The notes beneath the pieces are model-generated. The model was given only the letters and a program-made list of their open reading frames with translations, had not been told where the DNA came from and ran no database searches. Below, piece after piece: positions 16,178-26,357 of a DNA stretch of 64,000 nt (position 1 is its first letter; each line of letters opens with the position of its first letter). Source of the DNA: Sacculina carcini (Eukaryota > Arthropoda > Thecostraca > Sacculinidae); contig OU696588.1 in the NCBI GenBank assembly GCA_916048095.2, positions 4,447,501-4,511,500 of the forward strand. The letters run 5' to 3'. Both the position numbers and the translations under genes were made by a program.

Positions 16178-16280
16178 AGTGGGCTTATGCTTCCTGTATT
16201 TGCGGTCGAAGCTATAGGTGTCTGGAATCAAGAACATCAGATTTAGAAAATAAGATTTAACGAATTTCTTTCAGTTCAGT

Positions 16281-16919
16281 TCTGGTCAGGATTGCCACTC
16301 TGAATAATGCGACCCGCTTTTATTCATAGTCTCATTAGGGACACTAAGTTTGTGTGTATATTTGTAGTCTTTGTGTAAATATTTGCAGTGTTTGTACTTT
16401 TATATTTGCAAATAATTGATCTGTTGAATGAAATGATGAAAGTTAGTATAATCAACGTAGTCCATTTTGGGAGGAAAAAGGTAATGTGTAGAAAAATTAT
16501 AAAAATTATGTCACTTGTTGTTTTTTCAAACAGTTTCAGATTTTAGCAGAAAAAACGGTTCTCAAACCCCGCTTTCTTACACAATAATTAACTCAACAAT
16601 TGAATGCAAAGCTGTACTGTACATAGAAATGCAGCACAGTACCGTGCAAACAATGATATTAGGGCTTTCAGACACATTATAACAATTTTATTGGCATATT
16701 TAATGCCAATTCAATTTGATAGGGTCACTAATAGCATGGATAACCAATGTGTTGATACAAATTTTCATTTAACATCCCAAATATATCATTTCCATAATTT
16801 GAATTATTTGCATGACTCTTCAAAAAAACAATAAAACGTGATTTTTTGGTCGAGGTTTTTATGGGGAAAAGAACGGTGTTTTATTTAATAAATGGGTGTT
16901 TTTTGAGGTCACATCTCTA
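16281..16919 (+). mobile_element. Truncated copy of element X
   Basis: The sequence from CTGGTCAGGATTGCCACTCT to GAGGTCACATCTCTA matches one half of the intact copy at 47101-48662 in reverse orientation. It is cut off internally at its left end. Confidence 0.8.
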
Positions 16920-16965
16920 GTAAGGAGTCGTGTTCGGGTGTGGTTGTTGAGTAGTATGGTCTTGT

Positions 16966-17001
16966 AGGCGCGCGTGGGACCGCGATGTCCCACGCGCGCC
17001 T
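16966..17001. repeat. Perfect 15-bp GC-rich inverted repeat
   Basis: Arms AGGCGCGCGTGGGAC (16966-16980) and GTCCCACGCGCGCCT (16987-17001) surround a 6-base loop. A related hairpin with one mismatch is at 33581-33613. The two also share a nearby GAGTCGTGTTCG block, so they belong to one dispersed repeat. Confidence 0.9.
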
Positions 17002-17554
17002 GTCATTAAATACATATTGTTTTTGTTTTCTCTAAATTGTCTTCTACTTCTACACACCTAAAGGTCGCTTTTTCATAAGATGCCTAAAACTGCATGGAAA
17101 AGTTGTATATGATAATTATAAAAAAGTTGTTAGGTTACCAAAGGTTACTTTTTCGGCGTTAGGTTACTTTTTTTGCTTTTAGGTTACTTTTCCATTGTGA
17201 GGTTAATTTTTCCATATTTTTGTTATCTTGCTACTTGATCACGTGTTTTGGTAACTTTTTCCAGGCATAGAAAATGTATAAATTAGAATAAGAAGGAAAA
17301 TTGGATGATATATAACCTCTGAAGATGAAAACATTTCATTTGTTTGGCTGTCAAAATTTTACATTTGCCTGCTCACACACGTAATATGTTCACGCACACA
17401 CAGACATACATATTGGCGCAAAAAAAACCAGCTGAATCACGTGATAACTCGACAGAGATACCTCACTGTCACATAAAAAAAATTTGCAGCTCATAAATTC
17501 GATTGTCTTGTTGAGTATATATTTATGTATTAGCATTGTGTTTGGCATGTATGG

Positions 17555-17867
17555 CAGTGGCGGCGCCAAGAGGGGGCTTGGGGGGAAGCCCCCCAAATAT
17601 GCCAAGCCCCCCCTAAGCCCCCCAAAAATCATAATCATGGACATTGCAATTTCTTACCACTGTAAATGAAGTCCTGTATTGTAAGTCCTGTATAATTATG
17701 GTTCAAGTTCGAGGACTGAATCAGTGTGCCCCAGTCCCTTATAATATTATGTAGTCAAAGTTCGAGTGTAGCTCTTCATGCTTTGCCAAGCCCCCTCAAC
17801 TTTTTCCTTAGCCTCCCCTCAGCCCCCCCTCAACCCCCCCATCGGAAAAATCCTGGCGTCGCCACTG
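17555..17867 (+). mobile_element. MITE of the CAGTGGCGGCGCC family, 313 bp
   Basis: The termini are CAGTGGCGGCGCCAAG and CCTGGCGTCGCCACTG. The interior has paired C-rich and G-rich stretches around GCCCCCC. The flanks share only TGTAT. It sits inside the hAT-like element 16070-18068. Confidence 0.75.
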
Positions 17868-18076
17868 CTGTATTTGGATGCTTTTTGGTGTTTTGTTGTA
17901 GAAATGTCACCAAAGCCTAAGAGGAGAAAAAGAACTCTGTGGGCATTAACAAGAATTTAGCTTTTGCGAACGAGCACAAGGATATTTTAGGTTACTTTTT
18001 TCGGTTACTCTTTCCTGAAAATAAGGTTACTTTTTTCTATTTTTTAGGTTACTTTTTTGATAGCCCTAGTAATGAG

Positions 18077-18220
18077 TCATTGCTGGTAATGTCATCTGCG
18101 TGACTTCTACTGATATACTGATCAACAGCCAGCACACTCATGTCATCTGCAATGTCTGCAAATAGAACGCCCACGTTGTGGCCTGCGTTGCGTTTCTCTT
18201 CGGGATCGATGAAAAATGAG
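18077..18220 (-). CDS. Possible exon, cut by a hAT-like insertion
   Basis: On the minus strand a good acceptor (ATCACTTACCCTCAG) at 18221-18222 opens a frame with an acidic, non-repetitive peptide. It contains FFIDPEEKRNAGHNVGVLF and DDMSVLAVDQYIS. The frame reaches the target duplication of the hAT-like element ending at 18068. Read past that element's far side (below 16062), it remains open for about 17 more codons. It could therefore be an exon split by the insertion, possibly of the gene whose exons are at 11433-12259 and below. The plus strand shows a GAGG/GTAAGT donor here but no open frame behind it. The product is unrecognised. Confidence 0.3.
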
Positions 18221-18319
18221 CTGAGGGTAAGTGATAATACACTGACGCACAAAAAACTGACTCCAGAATGTCCGACAATTAATGATCGTCCCTTAGTCCC
18301 TAAATCTAGCGATTAACTT

Positions 18320-18495
18320 TGTAATGTTTTATATTCATATGTATGTTTTATCCGTGTATACATTGTTGATGGATATGAGGCGAGAGTGAACGGGAAGTTG
18401 GGGACCGGAATTTGATGTAACATTTTTGGTGCTTTGCTTATCTGATTGAATACAAGTAAACCATTTGTATTATTGGTTATGATATATCGGAAACA
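18320..18495 (+). repeat. 5' LTR of the Ty3/gypsy element
   Basis: It begins TGTAATG and ends ACA. It matches 25796-25934 in the blocks GGATATGAGGCGAGAGTGAA and TTGGTTATGATAT, with many differences. It is followed by TGGCGACAAGGAT (18502-18514), a likely tRNA primer-binding site. Confidence 0.7.
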
Positions 18496-18521
18496 GTGAA
18501 GTGGCGACAAGGATTTCAAAT

Positions 18522-19134
18522 ATGTCACAGGACATTCAAACTTTAAAGCCTCTCGAATTTGACGAACCAAGCCAGGCTCAGTCATGGAACGACTGGAGCA
18601 AATATATGGAGGACGCTTTTGAAGCGTTCGATGTCATGCACGACGCGAAGCGCGTGTCACTGTCAAAATTGTACGGTGGGGTAGAGCTGAAGGATATTTT
18701 GAAAACACTCACACCAGAAACACCCCAGGGACAAACGGACCCCACGCACAAAACAACGAAAATAGCCTTGAATGCGTATTTTGGAGAAAACAAATGAAGT
18801 ATTTGAGCGAAACGGATTCCGATTATTGACGCAGGAACCAGGAGAGAAACCCCACTCTTACATCACACGTTTGCGCTCACAGGGAACGAAATGCAATCTT
18901 GCACAATACATTCTAGATAAAGCAATAATTAACCAGCTAAAAGAAAAATGTACTTCTAGCAAATCACGACGAGTAAAGCACAGAGTTCTCAAAGAACCGG
19001 AGTTGAAAGTTCAGAGAGCACAGCAAATTGCATACACACATGATGCTTCAGAAAACCAGGCGTCTCTAATGGAACACGACGAGCAAAGCACCAACGGCAA
19101 TGGAGTTTCCACGAACTACAAACAACAACAAAAG
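18522..19134 (+). pseudogene. gypsy gag-like region, frameshifted
   Basis: The frame opens at ATG 18522 just after the primer-binding site and reads a gag N-terminus (PLEFDEPSQAQSWNDWSKYM). A frameshift near 18785 moves to a second frame with FERNGFRLLTQEPGEKPHSY and YITRLRSQGTKC, both typical of metazoan Ty3/gypsy gag. It ends where the non-LTR fragment was inserted. Gag would form the particle that packages the element RNA. Confidence 0.65.
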
Positions 19135-19758
19135 ACAATAAAACAGTACATAAGACCGACGATTGAATATGCTAGCCCCGCATGTACTAGCAATCTTGCA
19201 ACACGCCACACAAACACACTTCCAACACTACAAACCACCGCACTTAGAACCATTACATGATGCACAGCCACCACACCCGTAGACCACCTCTATCAAGAAA
19301 CAAAAATCCCTTAAACTGAAACACCACCTAGATATGAGAGGCACACAAACACTCGCAGCAGCAGTCCCCAACACAGCACATCCACTACATCACCTCACAA
19401 CACAAGACAACAGCCAGCTATATATAATCAACTCCAAGCACACTTTACCACAGAAAAATTATCACATCACTTCCACCAGCTCCCCCACAGACATCAATGA
19501 AGAAACACAAACACACAGAGATTGCACGGAAATCTATACACTCACTTCAACACAACACACTCCTACAAAGACACCCACCAGACATACACAAATCAGAAAA
19601 CACGCGAAAACATGGTACATCTGGCCAGGTTGGGATGCAGTCATCATCCTGCCATTCTGTCCTATCAGAAAAGGTTGAACGACTCTATCGATGACACCTG
19701 TCCAGATTGCAATTCAGCACCACACACCATCTCACACACACATCATGGAACACTGTAC

Positions 19759-19841
<83 letters not shown>

Positions 19842-19964
19842 TACATTACATTAGGTATATATTTATATAGCGCCCTACACCTAGAGGGTCTCTAGGGCGC
19901 TGCACACGCACACACACACACACACACACAAACGCACACACAGACACACTTACACACACACACA

Positions 19965-20039
<75 letters not shown>

Positions 20040-20161
20040 CTCAGACGCCAACACAAAATCAAATTAACCAAGGACATGTGGAACAACCCGGTCGGTGCCG
20101 TGTATTTCCTCAGGAGCTCGAGGTTGCTTGGCCAGACAAACTGCGGAACATCAACAACAAC
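19135..20161 (+). mobile_element. Non-LTR retrotransposon 3' fragment with 14-bp target duplication
   Basis: A 14-bp direct repeat AACAACAACAAAAG (19121-19134 and 20162-20175) brackets the insertion. Its broken frames give IRPTIEYASPACTS, then TPVDHLYQET, then a CPDC..HTISHIMEHC zinc-knuckle-like end, all typical of the C-terminus of jockey-type RT proteins. The last block reads MWNNPVGAVYFL before an (AAC)n tail at 20150-20170. The region between is replaced by CA arrays and an L2-type tail (19754-20038). Confidence 0.75.
19754..20038 (-). repeat. (CA)n arrays around an inverted L2-type 3' hairpin
   Basis: CA runs lie at about 19761-19840 and 19903-20038, the latter with several variants. 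Between them is the reverse-oriented LINE tail: ATTACATTACATT, then ATATAG and the stem AGCGCCCTA (19869-19877) with TAGGGCGCT (19893-19901). The order TG run, hairpin, tail, TG run is the same as at 3990-5128, seen from the other strand. Confidence 0.85.
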
Positions 20162-20175
20162 AACAACAACAAAAG

Positions 20176-20630
20176 TCAGCATGAGAGAGGTAAAGAGAAC
20201 AACACGGTAATTCAGACAGTCTACGAAATGCCGTGGCTGCAATGCCACAGCCACAGACACGTTGAAAAAATTGTCCAGCATACGGAAAAAACGCCATCAC
20301 CGTGGACACATGAATCAGTTCGTGACGGTGTGCATAAAGAAACGATTGAGGAAGAGAATGAGAGTATAGAATGAGAGTACAGACAACACATCAGACAGCG
20401 ACGAAAAAGTTCAATTAGTGGCTCAGGGAAGAGAAAACGAACGAACAAGAAAACCCTACATATTTCATGTGAATACAAAATCATCGGAAAAACGGAATGT
20501 TTTGGCAGATGACATACCAGTGAGAATGTTGATCGACTCAGACGCCGACGTAAATTTGATTGACATTACTGACAACATTCGATCAGATCAGAAAAGATTG
20601 TCCTAGAATCTCCTGCGGAAAACAGGGATA
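20176..20630 (+). pseudogene. gypsy nucleocapsid and protease remnant
   Basis: After the target duplication gag resumes in broken frames, with a decayed zinc-knuckle-like stretch at 20225-20330. The frame at 20418-20606 contains VRMLIDSDADVNLID, an aspartic-protease active site in which the usual DSG is DSD. This would be the enzyme that matures the element polyprotein; the substitution and frameshifts suggest loss of function. Confidence 0.55.
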
Positions 20631-20720
20631 CAACCTAGAGCATACGGAGACAAAATCATACCGGTCCAAGGCGAGTTTTCTAAAACCTTAACAAATCACT
20701 CTATCCGAATCGCACAGAGG

Positions 20721-21041
20721 ATGGTGATGACCTTGTCTCGAAACAGCGGGAATAATCTCAATAAAGAAGCCAGCACATACTTGGGATTCATATCTATACC
20801 ACAGATCACGGCAATATATTCATCACACATGCCTGATTCTACGATTAAAATATTAAACCGCCACTTACCTCATCGAGAAGGTCTCGCAAGGCTACACAAT
20901 TTTCAACTCAGGCCTGAAATCAACGATAGAGTGAAGCCCGTCGCACAATCACCGAGGCGAATACCGTTCCACCTCAAAAATGCTGTCGAAGAGCAAATAC
21001 AGACAATGCTGGAAGTGGATATTATTGAGAAGGTGGAAGGT
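20721..21041 (+). pseudogene. gypsy reverse transcriptase, N-terminal part
   Basis: The end of this frame reads RVKPVAQSPRRIPFHL and then IQTMLEVDIIEKVEG, the standard entry into Ty3/gypsy RT. It stops where LINE A was inserted; the continuation GPPPWFSPL is found at 23951 and beyond. Confidence 0.75.
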
Positions 21042-23948
21042 TGAAGAACAAGATGAATGAAGAACAATGTTGACTGGGTGAAGGTGAATGACGAATTGAA
21101 AGCAATTAAAGTTTCAAATCTGCAGCAGAAGGAATGCCCCATCGATGCATTGAACAAATACATTACCGATGTCATCTCAAGGAGAGTGCCTACTAAAAAA
21201 CTACGTTTTCGCTCTGATGACAAAGCCTGGTTCACCAACGACTGTCGCAGCGCACGTGAATCCAAGCAGGAGGCTTACCACAAGTGGCTTCAATCACGCT
21301 CAGCCGATTCATGGAATGTCTACACTGAGGCCAGACGGCATGCTGAGCATGTGTATTCAGAAGCGGAAACACGTCAATCAAAGAAACTTGCTGAAAACCT
21401 AACATCTGCCAATGACGCCCACAAATGGTGGTCAACGTTGAAATCGTCAGTGTTTGGACATGACCTGTCTCTCCCTCCTTTATTTTCAGCGAACGGTGAG
21501 CTCAAAAGCAACCCAACAGAGAAGGCAGAGTTGCTTATGGATTACTTCAATACCAAGCAATGTCAAGGGTCCATTCCGTCTGACGATTCATCTGTCCTCG
21601 CCCCGAAAATCAAAGGCATTGCCTTCCGATCAAAAGAAGTGGCGAATGTCATGAAAGACCTTGATGCCCACGGAGGAACAGACCCTCTGAATATGTTTCC
21701 TCTATTTTTCAAGAACACGGCAGATACTCTAGCTCCGAAGCTCAGTGCTCTTTTCAGGCGCTTGATGAAGACTGGTTCGTTTCCATCATGTTGGCGGGTT
21801 GCGAATATCACGGCCATACCAAAAGGAACCAAAAGAGCTGATGCTGCAAACTACCGGCCGATATCAATTACGCCGATTCTGTCCAAAATATTCGAGCACT
21901 TGATATCTTCCAGACTGTCCAAGTACCTGGAGAGCAACAATCTGCTGTCGGAAAACCAATTTGCATACCGCAAAAAACTCAGCACGACTGACGCTCTGCT
22001 TACTATCACGCATGAGCTCCAGCAAGTGCTAGACAAAGGCAGTGAAGCCTGGATTGTGCAGTTGGATTTCTCGGCAGCATTTGACCGTGTGAGCCACCAG
22101 GGCTTGTTGCAAAAACTGAGAAACATTGGAGTCGGCGGCCGCTTGCTAAGTGTTTTGCATCAATTTCTCTCCAATAGCGTACAACGCGTTGCCATCGATG
22201 GAGCATACAGTGGCTGGCAGAGCATTGTGTCCGGTGGCCCGCAGGAAAGTGTGTTGAGTCCTATTTTGTTCAACATTTACACCGCTGACCTGTACACAAC
22301 CACACGCAACCCTGTATATGGATATGCTGATGATATCACCTTGATGGCTGAAATTTCATCTCCTTCGGACAGACCACATGTGCGTCAAACGGTCAACGAC
22401 GATCTCAGCGGCGTCCTGAAGTGGTGTGAGAGGTGGAATATGATGCTGAACACTTCGAAATCAAAATGCTTGTTGGTTTCTAGGTCACGTACCGTTCAGC
22501 CTTCACATGGAGCTATCCTCATAAATGACGCCCAACTCAGCGTGTGTGATGAGCTCAAAATATTGGGAGTACATGTAGACTCAAAGCTGACGTTTGAGAG
22601 TCACATTCGGAAGCTAATTTGTTCGGCATCGCGGAAACTGGGAATTATAAGAAAGACATATCGGATGTTCGGTAGCAGCACAATCTCAAAAAGTTGTTTT
22701 CGCTGTTTCATTTGGCAATTCTGGAGTACTGCGCCCCGTGTGGTCTTCTGCTGCGGATTGTCACCTCAATCTCATTAACAGAGTTGTTAGAACTTGCAAG
22801 TTCCTCTGTGATGACTTGGTTCTTGGTGATCTTTACCATCGTCGAAAGGTCAGCAGCGTGTGCATGCTGTACAAGATCAAGCACAACGACCATCATCCGA
22901 TGAGCAAGTCAATTCCTGATGATTTCGTGGCACCAAGAAGCACACGGTTTACATCCAAACAGCATTCCCAGTGCATGGCTCCAATTCGTTGTCGTACAAA
23001 ACTATTCCAACGTTGCTTTCTTCCGGCCACTGTGTCTACTTGGAACTCGTTGAAGGAGGAGGCTTTCTCGCAGAACAATTTGAAGAAATTCAAGGCCAAA
23101 GTAAATGAAATGCTACTGAAATTGCGGAATTGACTGTTGAGTCTTATTAATTGTTTATTTATTCATATTTATTGTTATTTATTCATGCTTATTGTTATAT
23201 ATTTTCTATTTATTTATATGTATTCATATTTTACTCTCTATTTATTACTATTTATTATTGGTTGTTGTTATTTATTATATTATACTTTTACTCAATGTTG
23301 GCTGTTGTTGTTTATTGAATCATATTTATTGTTTCTGCTGTTTATTGAATCATATTCATTGTTGTTGTTGTTTATTGAATCATATTTATTGTTGTTGCTG
23401 TTTATTGAATCATATTTATTGTTGTTATTGTTTATTGAATCATATTTATTGTTGTTGCTGTTTATTGAATCATATTTATTGTTGTTGTTGTTTATTTAAT
23501 CATATTCATTGGTGTTGTTGTTTATTGAATCATATTTATTTGTGTTGTTGTTACTTAATGAATCATATTTATATTTATTGTTGGATGTTTCTTATTGAAT
23601 AATATTCATTGTTCTTGATTGTTATTTATTACTTATTTAGTAATGTTTATTCTTATTTATTGATGGCTGTTATTTACTGAATCACATATTTATTGTTGAT
23701 TGTTATTATTTATTGAGGAACGTGGGCGGAGTGACATTATGAATTGTTATCGGATGATGGTATATTATTTATTGTTATTTATTTTTTATTTTCTTTCCAA
23801 CTCTCTTTCTAGACTTTTTTCTTTTCGAACTCTCTTTCTCTCTGAATCTTTTGGGCGCTTCCGGTACATGGGGCCACCTTAGGGTGGTAATAGTGCTTGC
23901 AGTCTCCCCATGCTACTGGATTTGCCTGTAATTAACAATAATAATAAA
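21042..23948 (+). mobile_element. LINE A copy 1, 5'-truncated, inside the gypsy RT
   Basis: A 5-bp direct repeat AAGGT (21037-21041 and 23949-23953) brackets the insertion, and joining its two sides keeps the gypsy frame open. The RT frame (21057-22778) has YRPISITPILSKIFEHLI, LDFSAAFDRVSHQGLL and GYADD at about 22319-22336. The usual GVPQGS block is changed to GGPQES. A one-base loss in a C run near 22735 shifts the frame, and the C-terminal part continues at 22738-23133; copy 2 retains the extra C. A long 3' UTR with a 30-bp minisatellite follows, then a hairpin-containing end (CCACCTTAGGGTGG) and an AAT-type tail. No endonuclease is present. It belongs to the Jockey/CR1 superclade. Confidence 0.85.
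23296..23575 (+). repeat. 30-bp minisatellite in the LINE A 3' UTR
   Basis: About nine units of TTTATTGAATCATATTTATT plus ten variable T/G bases. It is shared in reverse orientation by copy 2 at about 27610-27835, so it belongs to the element. Repeat-coded LLNHIYCCC peptides are not proteins. Confidence 0.9.
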
Positions 23949-23950
23949 AA

Positions 23951-25787
23951 GGTCCGCCACCATGGTTTTCGCCACTGGTCACAGCATCAAAACCCAATAG
24001 ATACATCAGGCGCTACGTAGACCTTCGTATCAACAGCCAAGCAGTGAGATACACCCGTCATCCTATACCAACAGTGGAACAAATACTGATCGAAGTCAAT
24101 GGAGCAGTTGTATTTTCTAAAACCAACTTTCCAAAATCGATGGGATTATATCCGCAGCTGAAGAGCGGCAACGACCATTGCAGTAAATTCTCCAAAAGTG
24201 TCACAATTGTCGAAACGGAGCAGACGGCACATTGATTTGGGGAAGAAATACCGCCGAACACGACAGGACACTGGAAGAGGTTCTCCAAACACTCAAGGGA
24301 AGTAATTTGACCATCTCACAACACAAATGTCTGTTTCAGGCCAAGGAATTGGAATTTCACGGATTCAACCTGTCAAAGAGCGGATTCAAGCCGACTGCTT
24401 AAAAATTGAAGCCATTCAGGGTTTCCAGCGCCCGACTAATGTGCTTCTAGGTCTCTAACCAACATCGAGCGACGGTACTGCCAACTATAGAAAGAGAAAT
24501 TGGCTATTGTATGGGCGTGCGAGAATGTTCACCTTTACCACTATGGAACGACATCTGATTTCAAAACCGATCACCAGACACTGATAACGATATTCAGCCC
24601 GGTGGGCAAACCTTTAACTCATATATTAAGATGGATACTAGGAGATCGAAAAAACAAAAATCGATTGCGATCGAATGTCCGGAGGCCGAACATGGATCAC
24701 GATATAGAAGAGCTAGTGTAAACATGTATTCCATGTGCTAGTCTTGACAACCAGACACATCACAATCCCGTAAACATGACGAAAATGAGCGGACCATGGG
24801 AGGTAATACATGCCGACATATGTGAACATTTGCCTAGTGGTGATTGTGTAATAGGATTGGTTAAGGGGCCTGAAATGGTGGTGTGAAATGACTATAGTTG
24901 AGCCAATGAACGCGACAACAGTGATTTCAACGATAGAAATAAGTACATATACGCATGGTATTCCGGATGTGGTCGTGACCAATAATGGACCGCAGTTTCA
25001 AGCAAAGGAGTTCAGTCAATTTTTTTATGAATGAGATATTAAACATTGAAAGGTCACACCTTACCACCCACAAATAACGGTGAGGTGGATATATTTTTTC
25101 AACCATGCTCAAGCGCATCCGAGCAATAAATCCAGAATCAAAAGACTGGAAACGAAATCTGGGTAAGTTCATGATACAGTACCATAACACACCCCATTCA
25201 TTACCGGAGAGATTCCAGCTAGACTGATCATGGGAAGAGATCTGACAATCAAAATACTACAAGGTTAATCCAGTTTAGAAAACAGATATTGGAATAAGTC
25301 GCGTCTTCAAGACAAAATGGAAAACAACAAAATACAGAAGTGAACGGACACAAGGAAAAGAGCTCAAACACTGATGCCGTCGTGCGTGATTTAGTACTTC
25401 TTCGACAAAAAAGCAAGACAAACTCACGACGCGCTACGACCCGAAACCATGGATGGTAAAACACGTGAAAGGTAATTCAGCAATAATCGAACGTGGAGGA
25501 CGGGAGATTATGAGGAGCATGCCACAAATGAAGATAATCCGGGCAAAGAGAGTCGACGACAACACATATACTGAATTCGAATCCCAGCCAACGAAGTCAT
25601 CAACAACCGTGAAGGAAAGCAGATACATGTCACGAGAGCCAGATGCATTTACGGACGCAGACCGAGGCACATTCGAAAGGCTTCCTCAGTGGACACGAAG
25701 ACGACCCGTGAGATACGCCGACGGTGCCACGGAAGAAGACATAGAGGAAAGACTCGCAATGGCGGAACACGCTTCAGAGTAAAGGAG
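23951..25787 (+). pseudogene. gypsy RT remainder, RNase H, integrase and pol C-terminus
   Basis: The frames pick up RT at GPPPWFSPL and RHPIPTVEQIL, then NGAVVFSK. I cannot find the YxDD active site, so the RT core appears deleted. RNase H is seen at about 24497-24650 (LAIVWACENVHLYHYG and TDHQTL). Integrase pieces include the TMSGPW-like start, VTNNGPQFQAKEFSQF near 24980-25020 and a decayed NGEV block near 25078. The frame at 25453-25782 is the charged C-terminus. Stops interrupt every domain. Confidence 0.7.
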
Positions 25788-25795
25788 GGGGGAGA

Positions 25796-25934
25796 TGTAT
25801 TGTTATATATTTATGTATACGTATTGTATATCCGTATATACAATGCAGGTGGATATGAGACGAGAGTGAACGGGGAAATGGGGAACGGAATACAGGTAAA
25901 AATTTGTTTTGTTGGTTATGATATCTCGAGGACA
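25796..25934 (+). repeat. 3' LTR of the Ty3/gypsy element
   Basis: It is preceded by the polypurine tract AAAGGAGGGGGGAGA (25781-25795), the plus-strand primer. It starts TGTATTG and ends GACA. It shares GTGGATATGAGACGAGAGTG and GTTGGTTATGATAT with the 5' LTR, but the two have diverged widely, so the insertion is old. Confidence 0.7.
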
Positions 25935-26349
25935 GTAAAAATCTCTATATTATTTAAGGCATTCATATGAAAAAATGTTACTAATAAGTATAGCCTAATG
26001 ATGAGATGTGTTAATATGGACAAAAACTACAAAATACGGTCATTTTAAGTAGTCCCATATGGGATTGTGGGGCTTGCACCACATTAAATATATCACTCTA
26101 ACACGTTGTATTGCTGAGATCCGTACGCACAGTAGTTGACCAGGCACGGGAACAAAATACGAGCCAATGCAAGTATTTGCGCACCAGTCTCACAATTAGG
26201 TCCTCAGAATATTTGGTCTGCGGCTTAAATAGTCTCAATACGTCCACCACACAAACAGTAACACATACAGTAACACACGCACACACATTCCTGTACAAAC
26301 AAACACAATAGGGAACTTAGGCGGCATATATATAATATAATATATCTAA
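25935..26349. other. No gene recognised
   Basis: Short stretch between the gypsy LTR and element X, without a supported exon or transposon end. Confidence 0.4.
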
Positions 26350-26357
26350 AATATATA

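Larger units (their letters stand above)
16070..18068. mobile_element. hAT-like TAGGGCTGTCA element carrying two nested insertions
   Basis: The ends are TAGGGCTGTCAAAAGTTA and TTTTGATAGCCCTA. The flanks GGTATGAG (16062-16069) and GTAATGAG (18069-18076) agree at six of eight bases, a degenerate 8-bp target duplication. Subterminal GGTTACTTTTTT blocks match 14058-15387. Inside it lie a piece of element X (16281-16919), a GC hairpin (16966-17001) and a MITE (17555-17867). No transposase is seen. Confidence 0.7.
18320..25934 (+). mobile_element. Degenerate Ty3/gypsy LTR retrotransposon with two nested insertions
   Basis: The order is LTR, primer site, gag, protease, RT start, RT remainder, RNase H, integrase, pol C-terminus, polypurine tract and LTR. 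It is interrupted by a non-LTR fragment (19135-20161) and by LINE A (21042-23948). Without these the element would be about 3.7 kb, so the RT core has also been deleted. Many stops and frameshifts make it inert. No clear target duplication flanks it. Confidence 0.75.

Noticed and set aside
23137-23602. Cys/Leu-rich proteins from the LINE A 3' UTR
   Set aside because: They are translations of a 30-bp minisatellite; the reverse copy at 27549-27995 shows the same.
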